Shown: positions 11,020 to 21,766 of the stretch, one piece after another | Layout of the letters: every line of letters begins with the position of its first letter | How positions within the stretch are numbered: position 1 is the first letter of the stretch | From: Halomonas sp. S3-1-1 | GTDB taxonomy: Bacteria; Pseudomonadota; Gammaproteobacteria; Pseudomonadales; Halomonadaceae | Direction: 5' to 3' | Assembly: GCF_023757625.1 (NCBI RefSeq) | Contig: NZ_JALGBZ010000002.1 | Coordinates: forward strand, 1-64,000 | DNA: 64,000 bases | Made by a program: the position numbers and the translations under genes | The notes under the pieces: generated by a model | Database searches by the model: none | Told to the model about the DNA's origin: nothing | The model's input: the letters and a program-made list of their open reading frames with translations, nothing else

Positions 11020-11634
11020 CTAGCGTATTTGAGAGAGCTGACCGTCGGGGCCGACGTTGAAGCGCAGCGTCGGTGTCAGTACGCCGGTGGGCAGCGTCAC
11101 GCCCAGCCCGCTCAGGCTTCCCGGCGTGATCGCAAGCTCGCTTCCCTGGGGCAACGAGCCGCGGGCGGCCAGCTCACGGGCCAGGTCGATCATCGGTCGC
11201 AGGCGCTGCGGGTCGCTGGCGAGAACGTCAAGCGACAGCGGCAGGCGAAGGTTCGGCCCCGCCCCCGGCGTCAGCGATACGGTTTTATCGTAGCGCCCGG
11301 TGACCGGGTCCGCCCCGGGCATATCCACTGCCCAATTGAAGCCCGCCATATTCACCGCCGGCATGCCCCGCGGCAGATCCAACCCGAGGGCGAGGGTGGC
11401 CTGAATCGGCAGGCTCCCCGAACGCACGCTCGAGGCCAGCAGGGCAGGAAGGCTTGCGGTATCGAGCCCGCGGTTCAGGTCGAGCGAGCCGACCCGAACG
11501 TTCTCGACAGTGGCCGAGTTCACCGATAGACGAAAGGCGTTGAAGCCGGCCTGGGGCAGCGCCATGCAGCCAGTAAGCCATACGGTGACGCTCAAAAGCG
11601 CGAGCCAGCGAACGCGAGCACGTAAGTAACGCAT
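11020..11634 (-). CDS. Predicted lipoprotein of unknown function
   Basis: 204 residues. MRYLRARVRWLALLSVTVWLTGC is a signal peptide with a lipobox and acylated C23. The mature part is rich in beta-prone alternation, consistent with an LEA/DUF1439-like fold, though I cannot assign a family. AGGAGGT lies a few bases before the start. It is monocistronic, between the M48 lipoprotein and der. Confidence 0.6.
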   Translation of the reverse strand: MRYLRARVRWLALLSVTVWLTGCMALPQAGFNAFRLSVNSATVENVRVGSLDLNRGLDTASLPALLASSVRSGSLPIQATLALGLDLPRGMPAVNMAGFNWAVDMPGADPVTGRYDKTVSLTPGAGPNLRLPLSLDVLASDPQRLRPMIDLARELAARGSLPQGSELAITPGSLSGLGVTLPTGVLTPTLRFNVGPDGQLSQIR

Positions 11635-11769
11635 GAGACCTCCTTGGAAAGATCCAGCGACGAAACCGTTGGAGTGGGGCTATTTGAGGTAGCGCGCCGT
11701 GCTTTGTCAACTGGTTTGCATGCAAAGCCAGAGACCGCGCGAGACATCGAGCAAGGGCGGCTTGGCGCC

Positions 11770-11855
11770 GCCATCGCCGAATGAATTCGGCTCCTACGGT
11801 TGGCGTGCACTTATACCACTGGGTCGTTGTAGGAGCAGGCGCTAGCCAGCGATGC
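11770..11855. repeat. Inverted pair of REP-like elements (REPIN-type)
   Basis: Two copies of a GTAGGAGCnnn...GCGATG-type element in opposite orientation: one reads on the minus strand (11770-11797), the other on the plus strand (11829-11855), about 30 bases apart. This resembles the repetitive extragenic palindromes of pseudomonads and relatives. It occupies the 306-base gap between der and the lipoprotein gene, which otherwise holds only the der terminator. Confidence 0.65.
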
Positions 11856-11890
11856 AGCGCAAAGCGCTGCCGGGGTGAGCGAGAAGCTTA

Positions 11891-11916
11891 AAGAAACGCC
11901 CGTCTCGAAACGGGCG
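11891..11916 (-). terminator. Rho-independent terminator of der
   Basis: CGCCCGT (11897-11903) pairs with ACGGGCG (11910-11916); read on the minus strand the stem is followed by TTTCTT. It starts about 25 bases after the der stop and ends the hisS-yfgM-bamB-der transcript. Confidence 0.8.
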
Positions 11917-11940
11917 CTTGTTTGGGCTAGGAAGGCACGC

Positions 11941-13344
11941 TTAACGGCGTTTCTGACGCGCCTCTTTCGTACGGCCCAGTTCGCGCTTTTTGGCCTTTTC
12001 CTTGTCGCTTGCGCCGGCCATGTTGTCGTACGGGTTGTCGCCGGAGCGAAACTCGAAGCGCATCGGCGTGCCGCGCACCTTGAGCACCTTGCGGAAGGTG
12101 TTGGTCAGGTAGCGCCGGTAGGCTTCCGGCAGCGAGCTCGTCTGGTTGCCGTGGACCACGATGATCGGCGGATTGCTGCCGCCCTGGTGGGCCATGCGCA
12201 GCTTGATGCGCCGGCCGTTGATCATGGGCGGCGGATGCTGGCTGACGGCATCCTGAAGGAGCGTGGTCAGACGGTTGGTCGACCAGTGGGCGTTGGCGGC
12301 GTCGAACGCGCGCTCGATCGAGGGGTAGAGATCGCCCACCGCGGTGCCGTGCAGCGCCGAGATGAAGTGCATCTCGGCGTAGTCGGCAAAGCCCAGCCGG
12401 CGCTTGATCTGGCTGCGCATCGTCTCCCGGGCTTCATGCTCGAGCCCGTCCCACTTGTTCACCGCCAGCACCAGCGCGCGGCCAGTGGTCAGTACGTAGT
12501 CCAACAGGTGCAAATCCTGCTCGACCAGCCCGCTGCGCGCGTCCAGCACCATGATCGCGACGTGGCACTCCTTGATCGCGTCCAACGTCTTGATGATCGA
12601 GAACTTCTCGGCGATCTCGCTGACGTTCTTGCGCCGCCGCACGCCGGCGGTATCGACCAGCACGTAAGGCTTGCCGCGGCGCTCGAAGGGAATCTCGATG
12701 GCATCACGCGTGGTGCCAGCCTCGTCGAACACCACCACGCGCTCCTCGCCGAGCAGCCGGTTGACCAGGGTGGATTTACCCACGTTAGGCCGGCCGATGA
12801 CGCCGATACGAATGCCCTTGGTGCCGGTGTCGGCGGGAATGTCGGCATCGCGCTCGGGAAACGTTTCGAGCACGATATCGATCAATTGCGAGACGTTGCG
12901 TCCGTGGGCAGCGGCGATCGGCCAGGGATCACCCAGGCCGAGCCCCCAGAAATCGCCCATGGCCGAGTGTTCTTCGAGCCCGTCGGTCTTGTTGACCACC
13001 AGCCAGGTTTTTTTCTGATTGACCCGCAGGTGGTTGGCGATCGCCTCGTCGGCGACGTTGAGCCCGGAGCGGCCGTCGACCAGAAACAGCACGATGTCCG
13101 CCTCATCGATGGCGGCAAGCGACTGCTCGGCCATCGCCGCGTCGATGCCTTCCTCGTCACCGCTGATACCGCCGGTGTCGATGACGGTGTAGGCCTTGTT
13201 GCCCAGCAGGCCGTTGCCGTACTTACGATCGCGTGTCAGGCCGGGAAAGTCGGCCACCAGCGCGTCGCGCGAGCGCGTCAGACGGTTGAACAGAGTCGAC
13301 TTGCCCACGTTGGGCCGACCGACCAATGCAATGACGGGTGTCAT
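11941..13344 (-). CDS. der: Ribosome assembly GTPase Der (EngA)
   Basis: 467 residues with two tandem GTPase domains and a C-terminal KH-like domain, needed for 50S maturation. Each G domain has its own P-loop: [12 protein letters not shown] at residue 8 and [12 protein letters not shown] near 187. Switch and G3 motifs DTGG and DTAG, plus NKTDG and NKWDG G4 motifs, are present. The basic C-terminus ([14 protein letters not shown]) is normal for the family. The start overlaps the bamB stop by ATGA. Confidence 0.97.
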   Translation of the reverse strand: MTPVIALVGRPNVGKSTLFNRLTRSRDALVADFPGLTRDRKYGNGLLGNKAYTVIDTGGISGDEEGIDAAMAEQSLAAIDEADIVLFLVDGRSGLNVADEAIANHLRVNQKKTWLVVNKTDGLEEHSAMGDFWGLGLGDPWPIAAAHGRNVSQLIDIVLETFPERDADIPADTGTKGIRIGVIGRPNVGKSTLVNRLLGEERVVVFDEAGTTRDAIEIPFERRGKPYVLVDTAGVRRRKNVSEIAEKFSIIKTLDAIKECHVAIMVLDARSGLVEQDLHLLDYVLTTGRALVLAVNKWDGLEHEARETMRSQIKRRLGFADYAEMHFISALHGTAVGDLYPSIERAFDAANAHWSTNRLTTLLQDAVSQHPPPMINGRRIKLRMAHQGGSNPPIIVVHGNQTSSLPEAYRRYLTNTFRKVLKVRGTPMRFEFRSGDNPYDNMAGASDKEKAKKRELGRTKEARQKRR

Positions 13345-14522
13345 GGAGCGATTTCCAACGTTTGCAGCCGGCCATTGTTGGCCTGTACATGGAGGGTGCT
13401 GCCTTCGCCGACCGGGCGCAGGGTGATGCCGGATTTATGCACCCGCGTGCGGCCAACGATCGAGCCTTCACGGGCGTCGATCAGGTGCACGTAGCCTTCG
13501 AAATCGCCGACGGCCAGGCGGCCATCGACGAAGGCGGGAGCGGTCAGCTGACGATCTTCGAGCGCCGAGTTGCGCCAGATTTCCTGGCCGCTGTTGGCAT
13601 CGAGGGCGACGATCTGGCTGTCGTCGGTGACGACGAACAGAGCGTTGCCGACCAGCACCGGCGTGTGACGGCTGGAGAGAGTGGTTTCCCACAGCACGCC
13701 GCCCTGGGTGGCCTCGAGCGCCACGACGCGACCGTTATAGCTGGTCACGAACAGGCGACCGTCCTGGCTGAGTACCGGCTGGCCGGAGAGATCGACCAGT
13801 CGCTCGACTTCGCTGCGCCCGCGGGGCGTGGCGATCTGCTGCTCCCATAGCGGCTGGCCGCTGCGGTTATCCAGCGTCGCCAAACGGCCGTTGGCAAAGC
13901 CGACGAAGGTGACCGGCTCGATCACCATGGGCGTGCCGGTGCCGCGCAGGGTCAGCGCTGGCTGCGAGCTCGAGTAGACCCAGCGCTCCTGACCGGTAGC
14001 GCGGTCGAGCGCGGTGACTTGGCCATCCACGCTCTGCACGATTAGAAGTTGCGGGTTGGCCTGCGGGGCGGCCAGCACTTCGCTGGAGACCCGAGAGCGC
14101 CAGTTGATGCTGCCATCGCTTTGATCGATCGAGATCACTTCACCGTTGCGCGTGCCCAGATAGAGCTGGCCGGCAATGGCGTTCAGGGCGCTGGAAAGCG
14201 GCGTGTCGAGCTCGATACGCCACTGGCGGTTGCCGTTGGTCGCATTCAGCGCCATGACCACGCCCTGGGCGTCGGCGGCAAACACGGTGTTGCCTTCGCG
14301 GGCGGGCTCGATCGGGTAGCGGGCGCGGCCCAGGCCGTCACCGACGTTTTGCCGCCACACGTTCGACACCGTAGTGGTCTCGTTGAAGCTTGTAAGCGGG
14401 GTCGGCACGTTGGTGGGCTCACTCTTGCTCGCGCAGCCGGCCAGAAGCGCCAGCGCCGCCGCGCCGAGGGCGGTGCGCAGCAGCGATTTGGAAATTAACG
14501 GTTGGGAAAGGCTGATCGTCAT
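13341..14522 (-). CDS. bamB: Outer-membrane assembly lipoprotein BamB
   Basis: 393 residues. Lipoprotein signal with LLAGC, C30. The mature protein is an eight-bladed PQQ-type beta-propeller: repeated G.V.ALD..TG...W segments ([55 protein letters not shown]) are easy to see. It supports outer-membrane protein insertion with BamA. The start overlaps the yfgM stop by one base (TAATG) and has an SD inside the yfgM end. Confidence 0.95.
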   Translation of the reverse strand: MTISLSQPLISKSLLRTALGAAALALLAGCASKSEPTNVPTPLTSFNETTTVSNVWRQNVGDGLGRARYPIEPAREGNTVFAADAQGVVMALNATNGNRQWRIELDTPLSSALNAIAGQLYLGTRNGEVISIDQSDGSINWRSRVSSEVLAAPQANPQLLIVQSVDGQVTALDRATGQERWVYSSSQPALTLRGTGTPMVIEPVTFVGFANGRLATLDNRSGQPLWEQQIATPRGRSEVERLVDLSGQPVLSQDGRLFVTSYNGRVVALEATQGGVLWETTLSSRHTPVLVGNALFVVTDDSQIVALDANSGQEIWRNSALEDRQLTAPAFVDGRLAVGDFEGYVHLIDAREGSIVGRTRVHKSGITLRPVGEGSTLHVQANNGRLQTLEIAP

Positions 14523-15178
14523 TAGGAGGTCGCCTCCTCGGCGCCAAGGTCGTCTAGCTTAAACTGTATGCCGTAAAGTGACTGGTTCTGTCCGTCGGCG
14601 GCCAGCGCTTCTTGCCACGCCTTGCGCGCGTTGTCGCGATCACCAAGGGCGGCGTAGGCGTCGCCGCGCACGTCGAGCCGCTGAGCGTTCAGGGCGTCGA
14701 CGAGCGGCTCGTCCAGAAGCGAAAGCGCCTGCTCCGGATTGCCTTGGGCGATCTCGATACGCGCCAGGCGCAGCCAGGCCAGGCTCTTCACGTAGTCGCG
14801 TGAGGCGCCGTCGGCGGCGCGCTCGAGCGCGTCACGTGCGCCGTCGAGATCGTTTTGGCCCACCGCCAGGCGCGCTTCGAGCAGCAAGCCAAGCTCGGCG
14901 TAGAGCGTGCTGCCGTAATCGTCGTTGAGTTCGGCGACCAGCTGTTTGGCGCTATCGAGCTGCTCGGCGCCTTGCTCCGGCAGGTTGGCGATGGTCAGAA
15001 GCTGCTGGTAGCGCACGGACGCCGCCGCTGCTTGGCCCTCCTGGTAGTCTTGCCAGGCGTGCCAGCCGAACACGCCGGCCGCGGCGATCACCGCCCCCGC
15101 GATCAGCGAGGTGCCGTTCTCTTTCCACCAGCGCTTGATCACATCAAGCTGCTCTTCTTCGCTTCTCAGCTCCGCCAC
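14522..15178 (-). CDS. yfgM: YfgM-like TPR protein, ancillary SecYEG factor
   Basis: 218 residues. Short cytoplasmic N-terminus MAELRSEEEQLDVIKRWWKENG, then one membrane segment (SLIAGAVIAAAGVFGWHAW), then a periplasmic TPR domain with repeated A..L...DGA pairs. This matches YfgM, which partners with PpiD at the translocon. The hisS-yfgM-bamB-der order is the classic arrangement and supports the name. Confidence 0.9.
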   Translation of the reverse strand: MAELRSEEEQLDVIKRWWKENGTSLIAGAVIAAAGVFGWHAWQDYQEGQAAAASVRYQQLLTIANLPEQGAEQLDSAKQLVAELNDDYGSTLYAELGLLLEARLAVGQNDLDGARDALERAADGASRDYVKSLAWLRLARIEIAQGNPEQALSLLDEPLVDALNAQRLDVRGDAYAALGDRDNARKAWQEALAADGQNQSLYGIQFKLDDLGAEEATS

Positions 15179-15247
15179 GGGCGGTCTCCTTGTTCGGGCA
15201 TGGCGGATCAGGCAGGCGGGCCCGATGATCCGACACGGTTGATCGGG

Positions 15248-16543
15248 TTAGCGGATGATCAGATCATTAAGCGTTGCGGCAAGCGCTGCCTGCGCCACGC
15301 TCTGCTGCTCGCGATCGTCGCGTAAAAATTTGAGCGTGACCGTCTGGTTGGCCACTTCGTCTTCACCCAGCAGCAGGGCGATGCCGGCGTCGCTTTTGTC
15401 GGCCTTTTTCATGCGGCTTTTGAAGCTGCCGCCGCCGCAGTGTAGCTGCAGTTTCAGTGCCGGAAGCTCTGCTCTGAGCGTTTCGGCCAGCGTCAGCGCG
15501 GCGGTGGTGGCGGTGTCGTCCAGCGCCATCAGATAAACGTCGCTTTTGCCGAGCGCCTCAGCGGGGACGAGATCCAGGGTCTCGAGCAGCAGAATCAGCC
15601 GTTCGATGCCCATGGCGAAGCCCACCGCCGGGGTGGGCTTGCCGCCGAGCTGCTCGACAAGGCCGTCGTAGCGTCCGCCGGCGCATACCGTGCCCTGGCT
15701 TCCAAGCGCGGTGGTGGTCCACTCGAACACCGTGCGCGAGTAGTAGTCGAGCCCGCGAACGAGGCGCGGGTTGACCACGTAGCCGATACCGGCGGCGTCG
15801 AGCATGGCTTTCAGCGACTCGAAGTGCTCGATGGAGGCCTCGTCCAGGTGGTCCAGAAGCTGCGGCGCGGCGTCGAGCATCTCGGCCATCGCCGGATTCT
15901 TTGAGTCCAGAATGCGCAGCGGGTTGCTCTCCAGGCGCCGCCGGGAGTCTTCGTCGAGCAGCTCGAAGTGCTCGTTGAAGTAGGCAACCAGCGTGTCGCG
16001 GTAGGCCGCGCGCGCCTCGAGCGAGCCGAGTGAGTTGAGCTCGAGGGTGACGTGCTCGAAAAGCCCCAGCTCCTTCCAGAGCCGGGCCGAGAGCAGAATC
16101 ACCTCGGCGTCGATGTCCGGGCCTTCGAAGCCGTAGGTTTCCACGCCGACCTGATGGAACTGGCGGTAGCGGCCCTTTTGCGGGCGCTCGTGGCGAAACA
16201 TTGGGCCCTGGTACCAGAGCCGCTGGGTCTGGTTGTAGAGCAGCCCGTGCTCCATGGCGGCGCGCACGCAGCCCGCCGTGCCTTCCGGGCGCAGCGTCAG
16301 GCTATCGCCGTTTCGGTCCTCGAAGGTGTACATCTCTTTTTCGACGATATCGGTCACTTCGCCGATCGAGCGGGCGAACAGCGCCGTCTGCTCGACGATG
16401 GGCATGCGGATTTCATCGAAGGCGTAGCGCTGCATGATCTGGCGCACTTTCGCTTCGAAAAACTGCCAGCGGGGGCTATCGCTGGGCAGGAGATCGTTCA
16501 TCCCGCGGATCGCCTGGATCTTTTTGGTACCGGACTTGCTCAA
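15248..16543 (-). CDS. hisS: Histidyl-tRNA synthetase (TTG start)
   Basis: 431 residues. The frame is open far upstream, but the family N-terminus ([19 protein letters not shown]) begins at a TTG at 16541-16543, with AAGGAG six bases before it, so a TTG start is called. Class II catalytic motifs: [17 protein letters not shown] (motif 2), the histidine-binding [15 protein letters not shown], and motif 3 [10 protein letters not shown]. The C-terminal anticodon-binding domain ends at the stop. First of four genes leading to der. Confidence 0.96.
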   Translation of the reverse strand: MSKSGTKKIQAIRGMNDLLPSDSPRWQFFEAKVRQIMQRYAFDEIRMPIVEQTALFARSIGEVTDIVEKEMYTFEDRNGDSLTLRPEGTAGCVRAAMEHGLLYNQTQRLWYQGPMFRHERPQKGRYRQFHQVGVETYGFEGPDIDAEVILLSARLWKELGLFEHVTLELNSLGSLEARAAYRDTLVAYFNEHFELLDEDSRRRLESNPLRILDSKNPAMAEMLDAAPQLLDHLDEASIEHFESLKAMLDAAGIGYVVNPRLVRGLDYYSRTVFEWTTTALGSQGTVCAGGRYDGLVEQLGGKPTPAVGFAMGIERLILLLETLDLVPAEALGKSDVYLMALDDTATTAALTLAETLRAELPALKLQLHCGGGSFKSRMKKADKSDAGIALLLGEDEVANQTVTLKFLRDDREQQSVAQAALAATLNDLIIR

Positions 16544-16593
16544 TGAAAACTCCTTGTAAGCACGAAAAGCCAGGCTTTCCGTCTTGCGCGACG

Positions 16594-17709
16594 TTATACG
16601 CTTTTGGTGATAACGGCGTCTTGCTGCTGCTGTTTGAGGCGAACTTTTTCGCGGATCAGGGCTTCCAGGTCGTCGACCAGATGCTCGTTGCGAAGCTTGC
16701 TTGCGGGCTTGCCGTCGATATAGACGAGATTCGCCGGTGAGCCGCCGGTCAGGCCGATATCGGTCTCCTTGGCCTCGCCCGGGCCGTTGACCACGCAGCC
16801 GATCACCGAGACGTCGAGCGGCGTCATGACGTCTTCCAAACGCTCTTCGAGCTGGTTCATGGTGTCGATGACGTCGAAATTCTGGCGCGAGCAGCTCGGG
16901 CAAGCGATGAAGTTGATGCCCTTGGCACGCAGCTTCAGGCTCTTGAGCATGTCGAAACCGACCTTAATCTCCTCGACCGGGTCAGCGGCCAGCGATACGC
17001 GAATGGTGTCGCCGATGCCGTCCATCAATAGCATCCCCAAGCCAATCGAGGATTTCACCGTGCCCGAGCGCAGCCCGCCGGCTTCGGTGATGCCCAAGTG
17101 CAGCGGCTGCTCGATGCGCGCGGCCAGATCGCGGTAGGCGGCGACCGCCATGAACACGTCCGAGGCCTTGACGCTGACCTTGAACTCCTGGAAGTCGAGC
17201 CGGTCGAGGTAGTCGATGTGACGCATGGCGGATTCCACCAGCGCCGCCGGGGTCGGCTCGCCGTACTTCTTTTGTAGATCCTTTTCCAGCGACCCTGCGT
17301 TGACGCCGATTCGAATCGGAATGCCGTGATCGCGGGCGGCGTTGACCACCGCCTTGACGCGGTCTTCGCGGCCGATGTTGCCCGGGTTGATGCGCAGGCA
17401 GTCAACGCCGAGTTCGGCCACGCGCAGCGCGATCTTGTAGTCGAAGTGGATGTCCGCGACCAGCGGCACGTCGACGCGCGCCTTGATGCGCCCGAAGGCT
17501 TCGGCGGCGTCCATGTCCGGCACCGAGACGCGCACGATGTCCGCACCGGCCTTTTCCAACTGCTGGATCTGGCCGACGGTGGCGTCGACGTCCAGCGTGT
17601 TGGTGTTGGTCATGCTCTGCACGGCGATGGGGGCATCGCCGCCGACCGCGACCTTGCCGACGTGAATCTGACGGGAAGGGCGGCGCTTGATTGGAGAAGG
17701 GGCGTACAT
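16594..17709 (-). CDS. ispG: 4-hydroxy-3-methylbut-2-enyl diphosphate synthase
   Basis: 371 residues from the ATG at 17709, which aligns with the usual IspG N-terminus; a GTG at 17721 overlapping the rodZ stop (GTGA) is a possible alternative start. It is the 4Fe-4S enzyme of the MEP isoprenoid pathway. TIM-barrel segments such as [29 protein letters not shown] and RINPGNIG are conserved; cluster ligands lie in [13 protein letters not shown] and [12 protein letters not shown]. It sits between rodZ and hisS, a common order in gammaproteobacteria. Confidence 0.96.
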   Translation of the reverse strand: MYAPSPIKRRPSRQIHVGKVAVGGDAPIAVQSMTNTNTLDVDATVGQIQQLEKAGADIVRVSVPDMDAAEAFGRIKARVDVPLVADIHFDYKIALRVAELGVDCLRINPGNIGREDRVKAVVNAARDHGIPIRIGVNAGSLEKDLQKKYGEPTPAALVESAMRHIDYLDRLDFQEFKVSVKASDVFMAVAAYRDLAARIEQPLHLGITEAGGLRSGTVKSSIGLGMLLMDGIGDTIRVSLAADPVEEIKVGFDMLKSLKLRAKGINFIACPSCSRQNFDVIDTMNQLEERLEDVMTPLDVSVIGCVVNGPGEAKETDIGLTGGSPANLVYIDGKPASKLRNEHLVDDLEALIREKVRLKQQQQDAVITKSV

Positions 17710-17717
17710 GGGACGGA

Positions 17718-18635
17718 TCACTCTCCTAGAGTAAAGCGGGCAACGTTATTGGCACCGGCGCGCTGAGCGAGATCGACGGATTCGCCCATGTAGTCCAGCG
17801 TCACGCCGGTTGCGTTACCGATGGTGAGTCGAAAGGGCGGCTCGCCTTCAACCGTTGCCGTGGTGCCCGGCGTTTGCAGGCCCACGAATACGCGCTGGTT
17901 GTTGGCATCGAAAATTTCGGTCCAGGACTGCTCGGCGAAGCTCAGCTCGAGCGTATTGGCGTCGCCCTGGTTTTGCGCCTCGTTCAGCGCAAGCGCGGCG
18001 TCGATGGCGGTCTCGGAAAGTTCTACCGGCTCGGGCTCGGAGGTGGCCTCCAGCGCGGCGCTATCGTTGACGTCGGCGCCATTTGCCTGGCCGGTGGCCG
18101 CATCAGAGCTGGCCGGAGCGGAGGCAGGCGTGTCAGGCAGCGCTGCGTCCGTGCTTGCGGCGTCTAGCTGGCTCTGCTCTTCGGCGGTGGGCGCTGCCCC
18201 CATGCTCGGCGGCTCGCTACCACCGCGGCTTTGCCACCACATCACCGTTACGCCGATCAGCCCGGCGATCACTAACAGCGTGACGAGCTTGAAAAGCCAA
18301 GCGCCGACGCGTGAAGGCGGGCGTGAGGTGGTGACCGGCGCCACCTTGCTCTCGGCTTCAGCGGTGCCAAAGTGCGCCTTGTAGGCGTCGAGCACCAGGT
18401 GTTCGTCCATGCCTAAATACTTGGCGTAGGCGCGCAGATAGCCTCGGCGGTAGGCGGCCACGGGAATTTCATCGTACTGGTCGCGCTCCAGGCCCTCGAC
18501 CACGGCGGGGCGCAAATTGAGCGCCCTTGCGGCGTCGGACAGTGCCACGCCGAGCTGTTCACGCTGATGGCTCAAAAGCTCGCCGGGTGAAGCGGTGGTG
18601 GTCGCGGTATTCTCGTGTAAATGCATGTCGCTCAT
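17718..18635 (-). CDS. rodZ: Cell-shape protein RodZ
   Basis: 305 residues, start at MSDMHLHEN with AAGGA upstream. An N-terminal helix-turn-helix of the RodZ type ([20 protein letters not shown] through [11 protein letters not shown], about 18-80) is followed by one membrane helix ([21 protein letters not shown], about 115-135). A Ser/Ala/Glu-rich periplasmic linker leads to a C-terminal beta domain ([16 protein letters not shown]). RodZ links MreB to the cell-wall machinery. Located between pilF and ispG as in Pseudomonas and E. coli. Confidence 0.93.
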   Translation of the reverse strand: MSDMHLHENTATTTASPGELLSHQREQLGVALSDAARALNLRPAVVEGLERDQYDEIPVAAYRRGYLRAYAKYLGMDEHLVLDAYKAHFGTAEAESKVAPVTTSRPPSRVGAWLFKLVTLLVIAGLIGVTVMWWQSRGGSEPPSMGAAPTAEEQSQLDAASTDAALPDTPASAPASSDAATGQANGADVNDSAALEATSEPEPVELSETAIDAALALNEAQNQGDANTLELSFAEQSWTEIFDANNQRVFVGLQTPGTTATVEGEPPFRLTIGNATGVTLDYMGESVDLAQRAGANNVARFTLGE

Positions 18636-18663
18636 GGCTGAGCATCCTTCAATAATTAGGTGA

Positions 18664-19410
18664 TCAGGGGGCGCTTGCGGCCATCGACTGACGCTGATAC
18701 TCGGCGGCGGCCTGTTCGTCGCCGCGGGCGCGGGCAACAGAAGCGGCCAGCGTCAGCGCCTGTCGATCCGGGCCTGCCAGCTGCAGATAACTTTGCAGTG
18801 GCGCCCAAGCGCGCTCGAAATTGCCCTGAGAAACTTCCAGTTCGGCTAACATTAAATACCCGCGCGGACTCCGCGGGTCGATACTTTGGGCGCGTACGAA
18901 TCGCTCGCGCGCGCGGGGGACATCGTCGAGCGCCATGTAGCACTGCCCCAGGTTGGTGAAAAGCTGGGCGCGGTTGGCGTACTGGGCATCGGTCGATGCG
19001 ATTTCAAGCTGTTCGCAGGCCTGGCGGTACTGGCCCTGCTGATACAAAAACGCGGCGTAGTTGTTACGCGCGCGAGTAAAGGAGGGGGCGGCGCTGACGG
19101 CCTGTTCAAAATAGCGGGTAGCCAGCTGAGTTTCGCCCTGCTGCTGATAGACCAGCGCCATACCTTGTAGCGCCTCGGCATGGCGAGGGTCGATTTCGAT
19201 GGCGCGGTCGAGCGCGTTGAGCGCCCGGGACAGGTTGCCACGCTCCAGATAGGCCACGCCTAGTTGGCTATAGGCGTCGGCGGCGTCCTGACCGGTTTGC
19301 GGCGAGGGCTCGGTGCCTCGCGTGGCGCACCCGGCGAGTAGCAGGCTGCCCATTATAATGGACAGCGCCGGTACTCGGAGGAAGGTGGTGCGCCTACCGT
19401 AGCCAATCAT
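18664..19410 (-). CDS. pilF: Type IV pilus biogenesis lipoprotein PilF/PilW
   Basis: 248 residues. Lipoprotein signal ending LLLAGC (C28), then about six TPR units (YSQLGVAYLERGNLSRAL, ALQGMALVYQQQGETQLA, ARNNYAAFLYQQGQY and so on). PilF is the pilotin that helps the PilQ secretin assemble in the outer membrane. The rlmN-pilF-rodZ-ispG order is conserved. No other pilus gene is in the window, so a role in pili is by homology only. Confidence 0.9.
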   Translation of the reverse strand: MIGYGRRTTFLRVPALSIIMGSLLLAGCATRGTEPSPQTGQDAADAYSQLGVAYLERGNLSRALNALDRAIEIDPRHAEALQGMALVYQQQGETQLATRYFEQAVSAAPSFTRARNNYAAFLYQQGQYRQACEQLEIASTDAQYANRAQLFTNLGQCYMALDDVPRARERFVRAQSIDPRSPRGYLMLAELEVSQGNFERAWAPLQSYLQLAGPDRQALTLAASVARARGDEQAAAEYQRQSMAASAP

Positions 19411-19563
19411 GGTCGCCCTCGTGAATGAATATTACCCCGTCGCCGTAGGCGCCGGTCCTTGATAAAACGGCGGCTTTCGCCGGACCCCGGCGGTGAGTGC
19501 ACCATTATGCCGGGTAAAAACAGGGTTCATCAAAGCGCTGTGTGAAACGGAAGTCAAGGCGCG

Positions 19564-20748
19564 TTAGTCGGCGTCGAGCTGGACCGACTGAATGTAGCGG
19601 GCGCTGCGCTTGGTGCGGTCTTTCACGCGACCCACCAACTGCCCGCAGGCGGCATCGATGTCGTCGCCGCGAGTCATGCGCACGGTGGCGTTATAGCCAA
19701 GATCGTAAAGCCACTGCTGAAAGCGCATCACCTGGTTACGAGAAGGCTTCTCGTAGCCGGAATTCGGGAACGGATTGAACGGGATCAGGTTGATCTTGCA
19801 CGCGAGCTCTTTTAAGAGTTCGGCGAGCTGCTCAGCGTGCTCCTGCTGATCGTTCACATCCTTGATCAGGGTGTACTCGATAGTGACCTGCCGGTTCTCC
19901 GGGCACTTGGCGAGATACCGATGGCAGGCGTCCAGAAGCGAGCGGATGTTGTACTTGCGGTTGATCGGCACCAGCTCGTTTCTGAGCTCGTCGGTCGCCG
20001 CGTGCAGCGAGATCGCAAGGCTCACGTCGATCTCGTCGCCGAGTTTGTCGAGCATCGGGACCACGCCGGAGGTCGAGAGCGTGACCCGGCGCTTGGAGAG
20101 CCCGTAGCCGCTATCGTCGAGCATCAGCTTCATTGCCGGCACGACGTTGTCGAAGTTCAAAAGTGGCTCGCCCATGCCCATCATGACCACGTTGGTCACC
20201 GGACGATTGGCGGTGTCGCGGCGCGGGCCGACGCTTCGCTGGGCAACCCACACCTGGCCGATGATCTCGGCGGCGGTGAGGTTGCGCTGAAAGCCCTGCT
20301 TGCCGGTGGAGCAGAAGCTGCAGTCCAGCGAGCAGCCCACCTGCGACGACACGCAGAGCGTGCGCCGCTTGCCGTTTTCCGCCGGGATCAGCACCGTTTC
20401 CACGTAGCTGCCGTCTTCCACCTCGAGCACCCACTTGCGGGTACCGTCCGAGGAGGTGCCTTCGTAGACCACCGCCGGCCCGCGGATTTCCGCCACCCGA
20501 GCGAGCTTTTCACGCAGCGCCTTGGAGAGGTTGGTCATCGCGGAAAAGTCGTCGATGCCTTCCTGGTGAATCCACTTCATCAGCTGGGCGGCGCGAAATT
20601 TCTTCTCGCCGATGGAGAGGAAAAACGCCTCCATCTGCGCGCGCGAAAGACCCAGCAGGTTTTCCCGTGCCGGGGCGTTCGAGACGCTCTGCGTGGATTG
20701 AGTGGCGGCGTTCGCCTCGGGCGTGTGTTGGGCTACGGTGGTGGTCAT
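19564..20748 (-). CDS. rlmN: Dual-specificity RNA methyltransferase RlmN
   Basis: 394 residues. Radical-SAM enzyme that makes m2A2503 in 23S rRNA and m2A37 in some tRNAs. The CxxxCxxC cluster motif is CSLDCSFC, the SAM-binding GMGEPLLN follows, and the methyl-carrying cysteine is in DIDAACGQL near the C-terminus. An extra ~20-residue polar N-terminal extension ([13 protein letters not shown]) precedes the usual start of homology at [10 protein letters not shown]. Downstream of ndk and upstream of pilF on the same strand. Confidence 0.96.
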   Translation of the reverse strand: MTTTVAQHTPEANAATQSTQSVSNAPARENLLGLSRAQMEAFFLSIGEKKFRAAQLMKWIHQEGIDDFSAMTNLSKALREKLARVAEIRGPAVVYEGTSSDGTRKWVLEVEDGSYVETVLIPAENGKRRTLCVSSQVGCSLDCSFCSTGKQGFQRNLTAAEIIGQVWVAQRSVGPRRDTANRPVTNVVMMGMGEPLLNFDNVVPAMKLMLDDSGYGLSKRRVTLSTSGVVPMLDKLGDEIDVSLAISLHAATDELRNELVPINRKYNIRSLLDACHRYLAKCPENRQVTIEYTLIKDVNDQQEHAEQLAELLKELACKINLIPFNPFPNSGYEKPSRNQVMRFQQWLYDLGYNATVRMTRGDDIDAACGQLVGRVKDRTKRSARYIQSVQLDAD

Positions 20749-20820
20749 GGCTCAGCGCTTGGAAAGGGCGGGGGCAAGCCCCCGCGAAAATGGCCAGCAA
20801 CGCGGTTCGAGTCGGCGCTT

Positions 20821-21246
20821 TTAGCGCGGGCAGATCTCGTCGTTGCCGAAGAAGTAGGCGATCTCGCGCTCGGCACTCTCGGAAGAGTCGGAGCCGTGAA
20901 CGGCGTTGGCATCGATAGTTTCGGCGAAATCGGCGCGGATGGTGCCGGCTTCGGCTTCTTTCGGGTTGGTCGCGCCCATCAGGTCACGGTTTTTGGCGAT
21001 GGCGCCTTCACCTTCGAGTACCTGTACGACAACCGGACCGGAGGTCATGAAGCCAACCAGATCCTTGAAGAAGGGGCGCTCCTTGTGCTCGGCGTAGAAA
21101 CCGCCGGCTTTCTCCTCACTAAGGTGTTGCATTTTGGCGGCCACGACCTTGAGGCCAGCCTTTTCGAAACGCGCGATGATTTCGCCAATCGCGTTCTTGG
21201 CAACTGCGTCGGGCTTGATGATGGACAGAGTGCGTTCGGTCGCCAT
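20821..21246 (-). CDS. ndk: Nucleoside diphosphate kinase
   Basis: 141 residues, exact family length. Transfers the gamma-phosphate of ATP to NDPs through a phospho-histidine. The catalytic histidine is H117 in NAVHGSDS; the start [13 protein letters not shown] and [14 protein letters not shown] are diagnostic. The isc-ndk-rlmN-pilF order is the usual one in this group. A hairpin (21281-21300) separates it from iscA. Confidence 0.98.
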   Translation of the reverse strand: MATERTLSIIKPDAVAKNAIGEIIARFEKAGLKVVAAKMQHLSEEKAGGFYAEHKERPFFKDLVGFMTSGPVVVQVLEGEGAIAKNRDLMGATNPKEAEAGTIRADFAETIDANAVHGSDSSESAEREIAYFFGNDEICPR

Positions 21247-21280
21247 GGTCTAACTCCTTTGGGGGTCTAAAACAGAAAGT

Positions 21281-21300
21281 GCCGCTTCTTGCGAAGCGGC
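21281..21300 (-). terminator. Probable terminator after iscA
   Basis: GCCGCTTC and GAAGCGGC pair around TTGC; on the minus strand the stem is followed by ACTTTCTGTTTT. It lies between the iscA stop and the ndk start, so it likely ends or attenuates the isc transcript. Confidence 0.6.
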
Positions 21301-21389
21301 GCACAAGGTGATCAAAAGCCGGTACGGAGCCCGCCCGGCAAAGTGGGCGCGATTATAGCGCCTCCCACCGGGGATGAATACCGATTCGG

Positions 21390-21716
21390 CTAAACGGTGA
21401 AGCTCTCGCCGCAGCCGCACTCGTCCTTGACGTTGGGGTTGTTGAAGCGAAAGTAGCGGTTGAGCCCTTCGCTGACGTAATCGACTTCGCTGCCGTTGAG
21501 CATTGCAAGCGCTTCGGGGTCGACGAACACGCAGGCACCGTGCTCTTCAAAACGCACTTCGTCATCGAACGCTTCGTCGGCGAAGTCCAGCACGTAGCTG
21601 TAGCCCGAGCAACCGCTGGGTTTGACGGCAACGCGTAGGCCCAAGCCCTGACCGCGTTCGTCCAGCACGTGACGGATCTGTTTGGCGGCGTTTGGCGTAA
21701 TCGTGAGGGTTGCCAT
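21390..21716 (-). CDS. iscA: A-type iron-sulfur carrier IscA
   Basis: 108 residues. Start at 21716 has AAGGAG seven bases upstream; the ATG two codons earlier is too close to the SD. Three ligand cysteines are in place: SGCSGY and the C-terminal DECGCGESF. The sequence is closer to IscA than ErpA (NPNVKDECGCGESF tail). It follows iscS directly, with no iscU between them. Function: iron or Fe-S delivery to apoproteins. Confidence 0.9.
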   Translation of the reverse strand: MATLTITPNAAKQIRHVLDERGQGLGLRVAVKPSGCSGYSYVLDFADEAFDDEVRFEEHGACVFVDPEALAMLNGSEVDYVSEGLNRYFRFNNPNVKDECGCGESFTV

Positions 21717-21766
21717 TGGCATGCTCCTTGAAAGTGTCAGCCTTGAGTAGGGCAGTCCGATGAAGG

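Noticed and set aside
15248..16903. 551-residue reading of hisS starting upstream
   Set aside because: The extra 120 residues overlap ispG and have no homology; a TTG with a good SD gives the family N-terminus.
20768..20785. GC-rich hairpin between ndk and rlmN as a terminator
   Set aside because: The loop is two bases and there is no real U-run, so terminator function is doubtful.
19837..21270. 477-codon plus-strand frame opposite rlmN and ndk
   Set aside because: Mirror of strong genes on the other strand; no recognisable domain and no SD.
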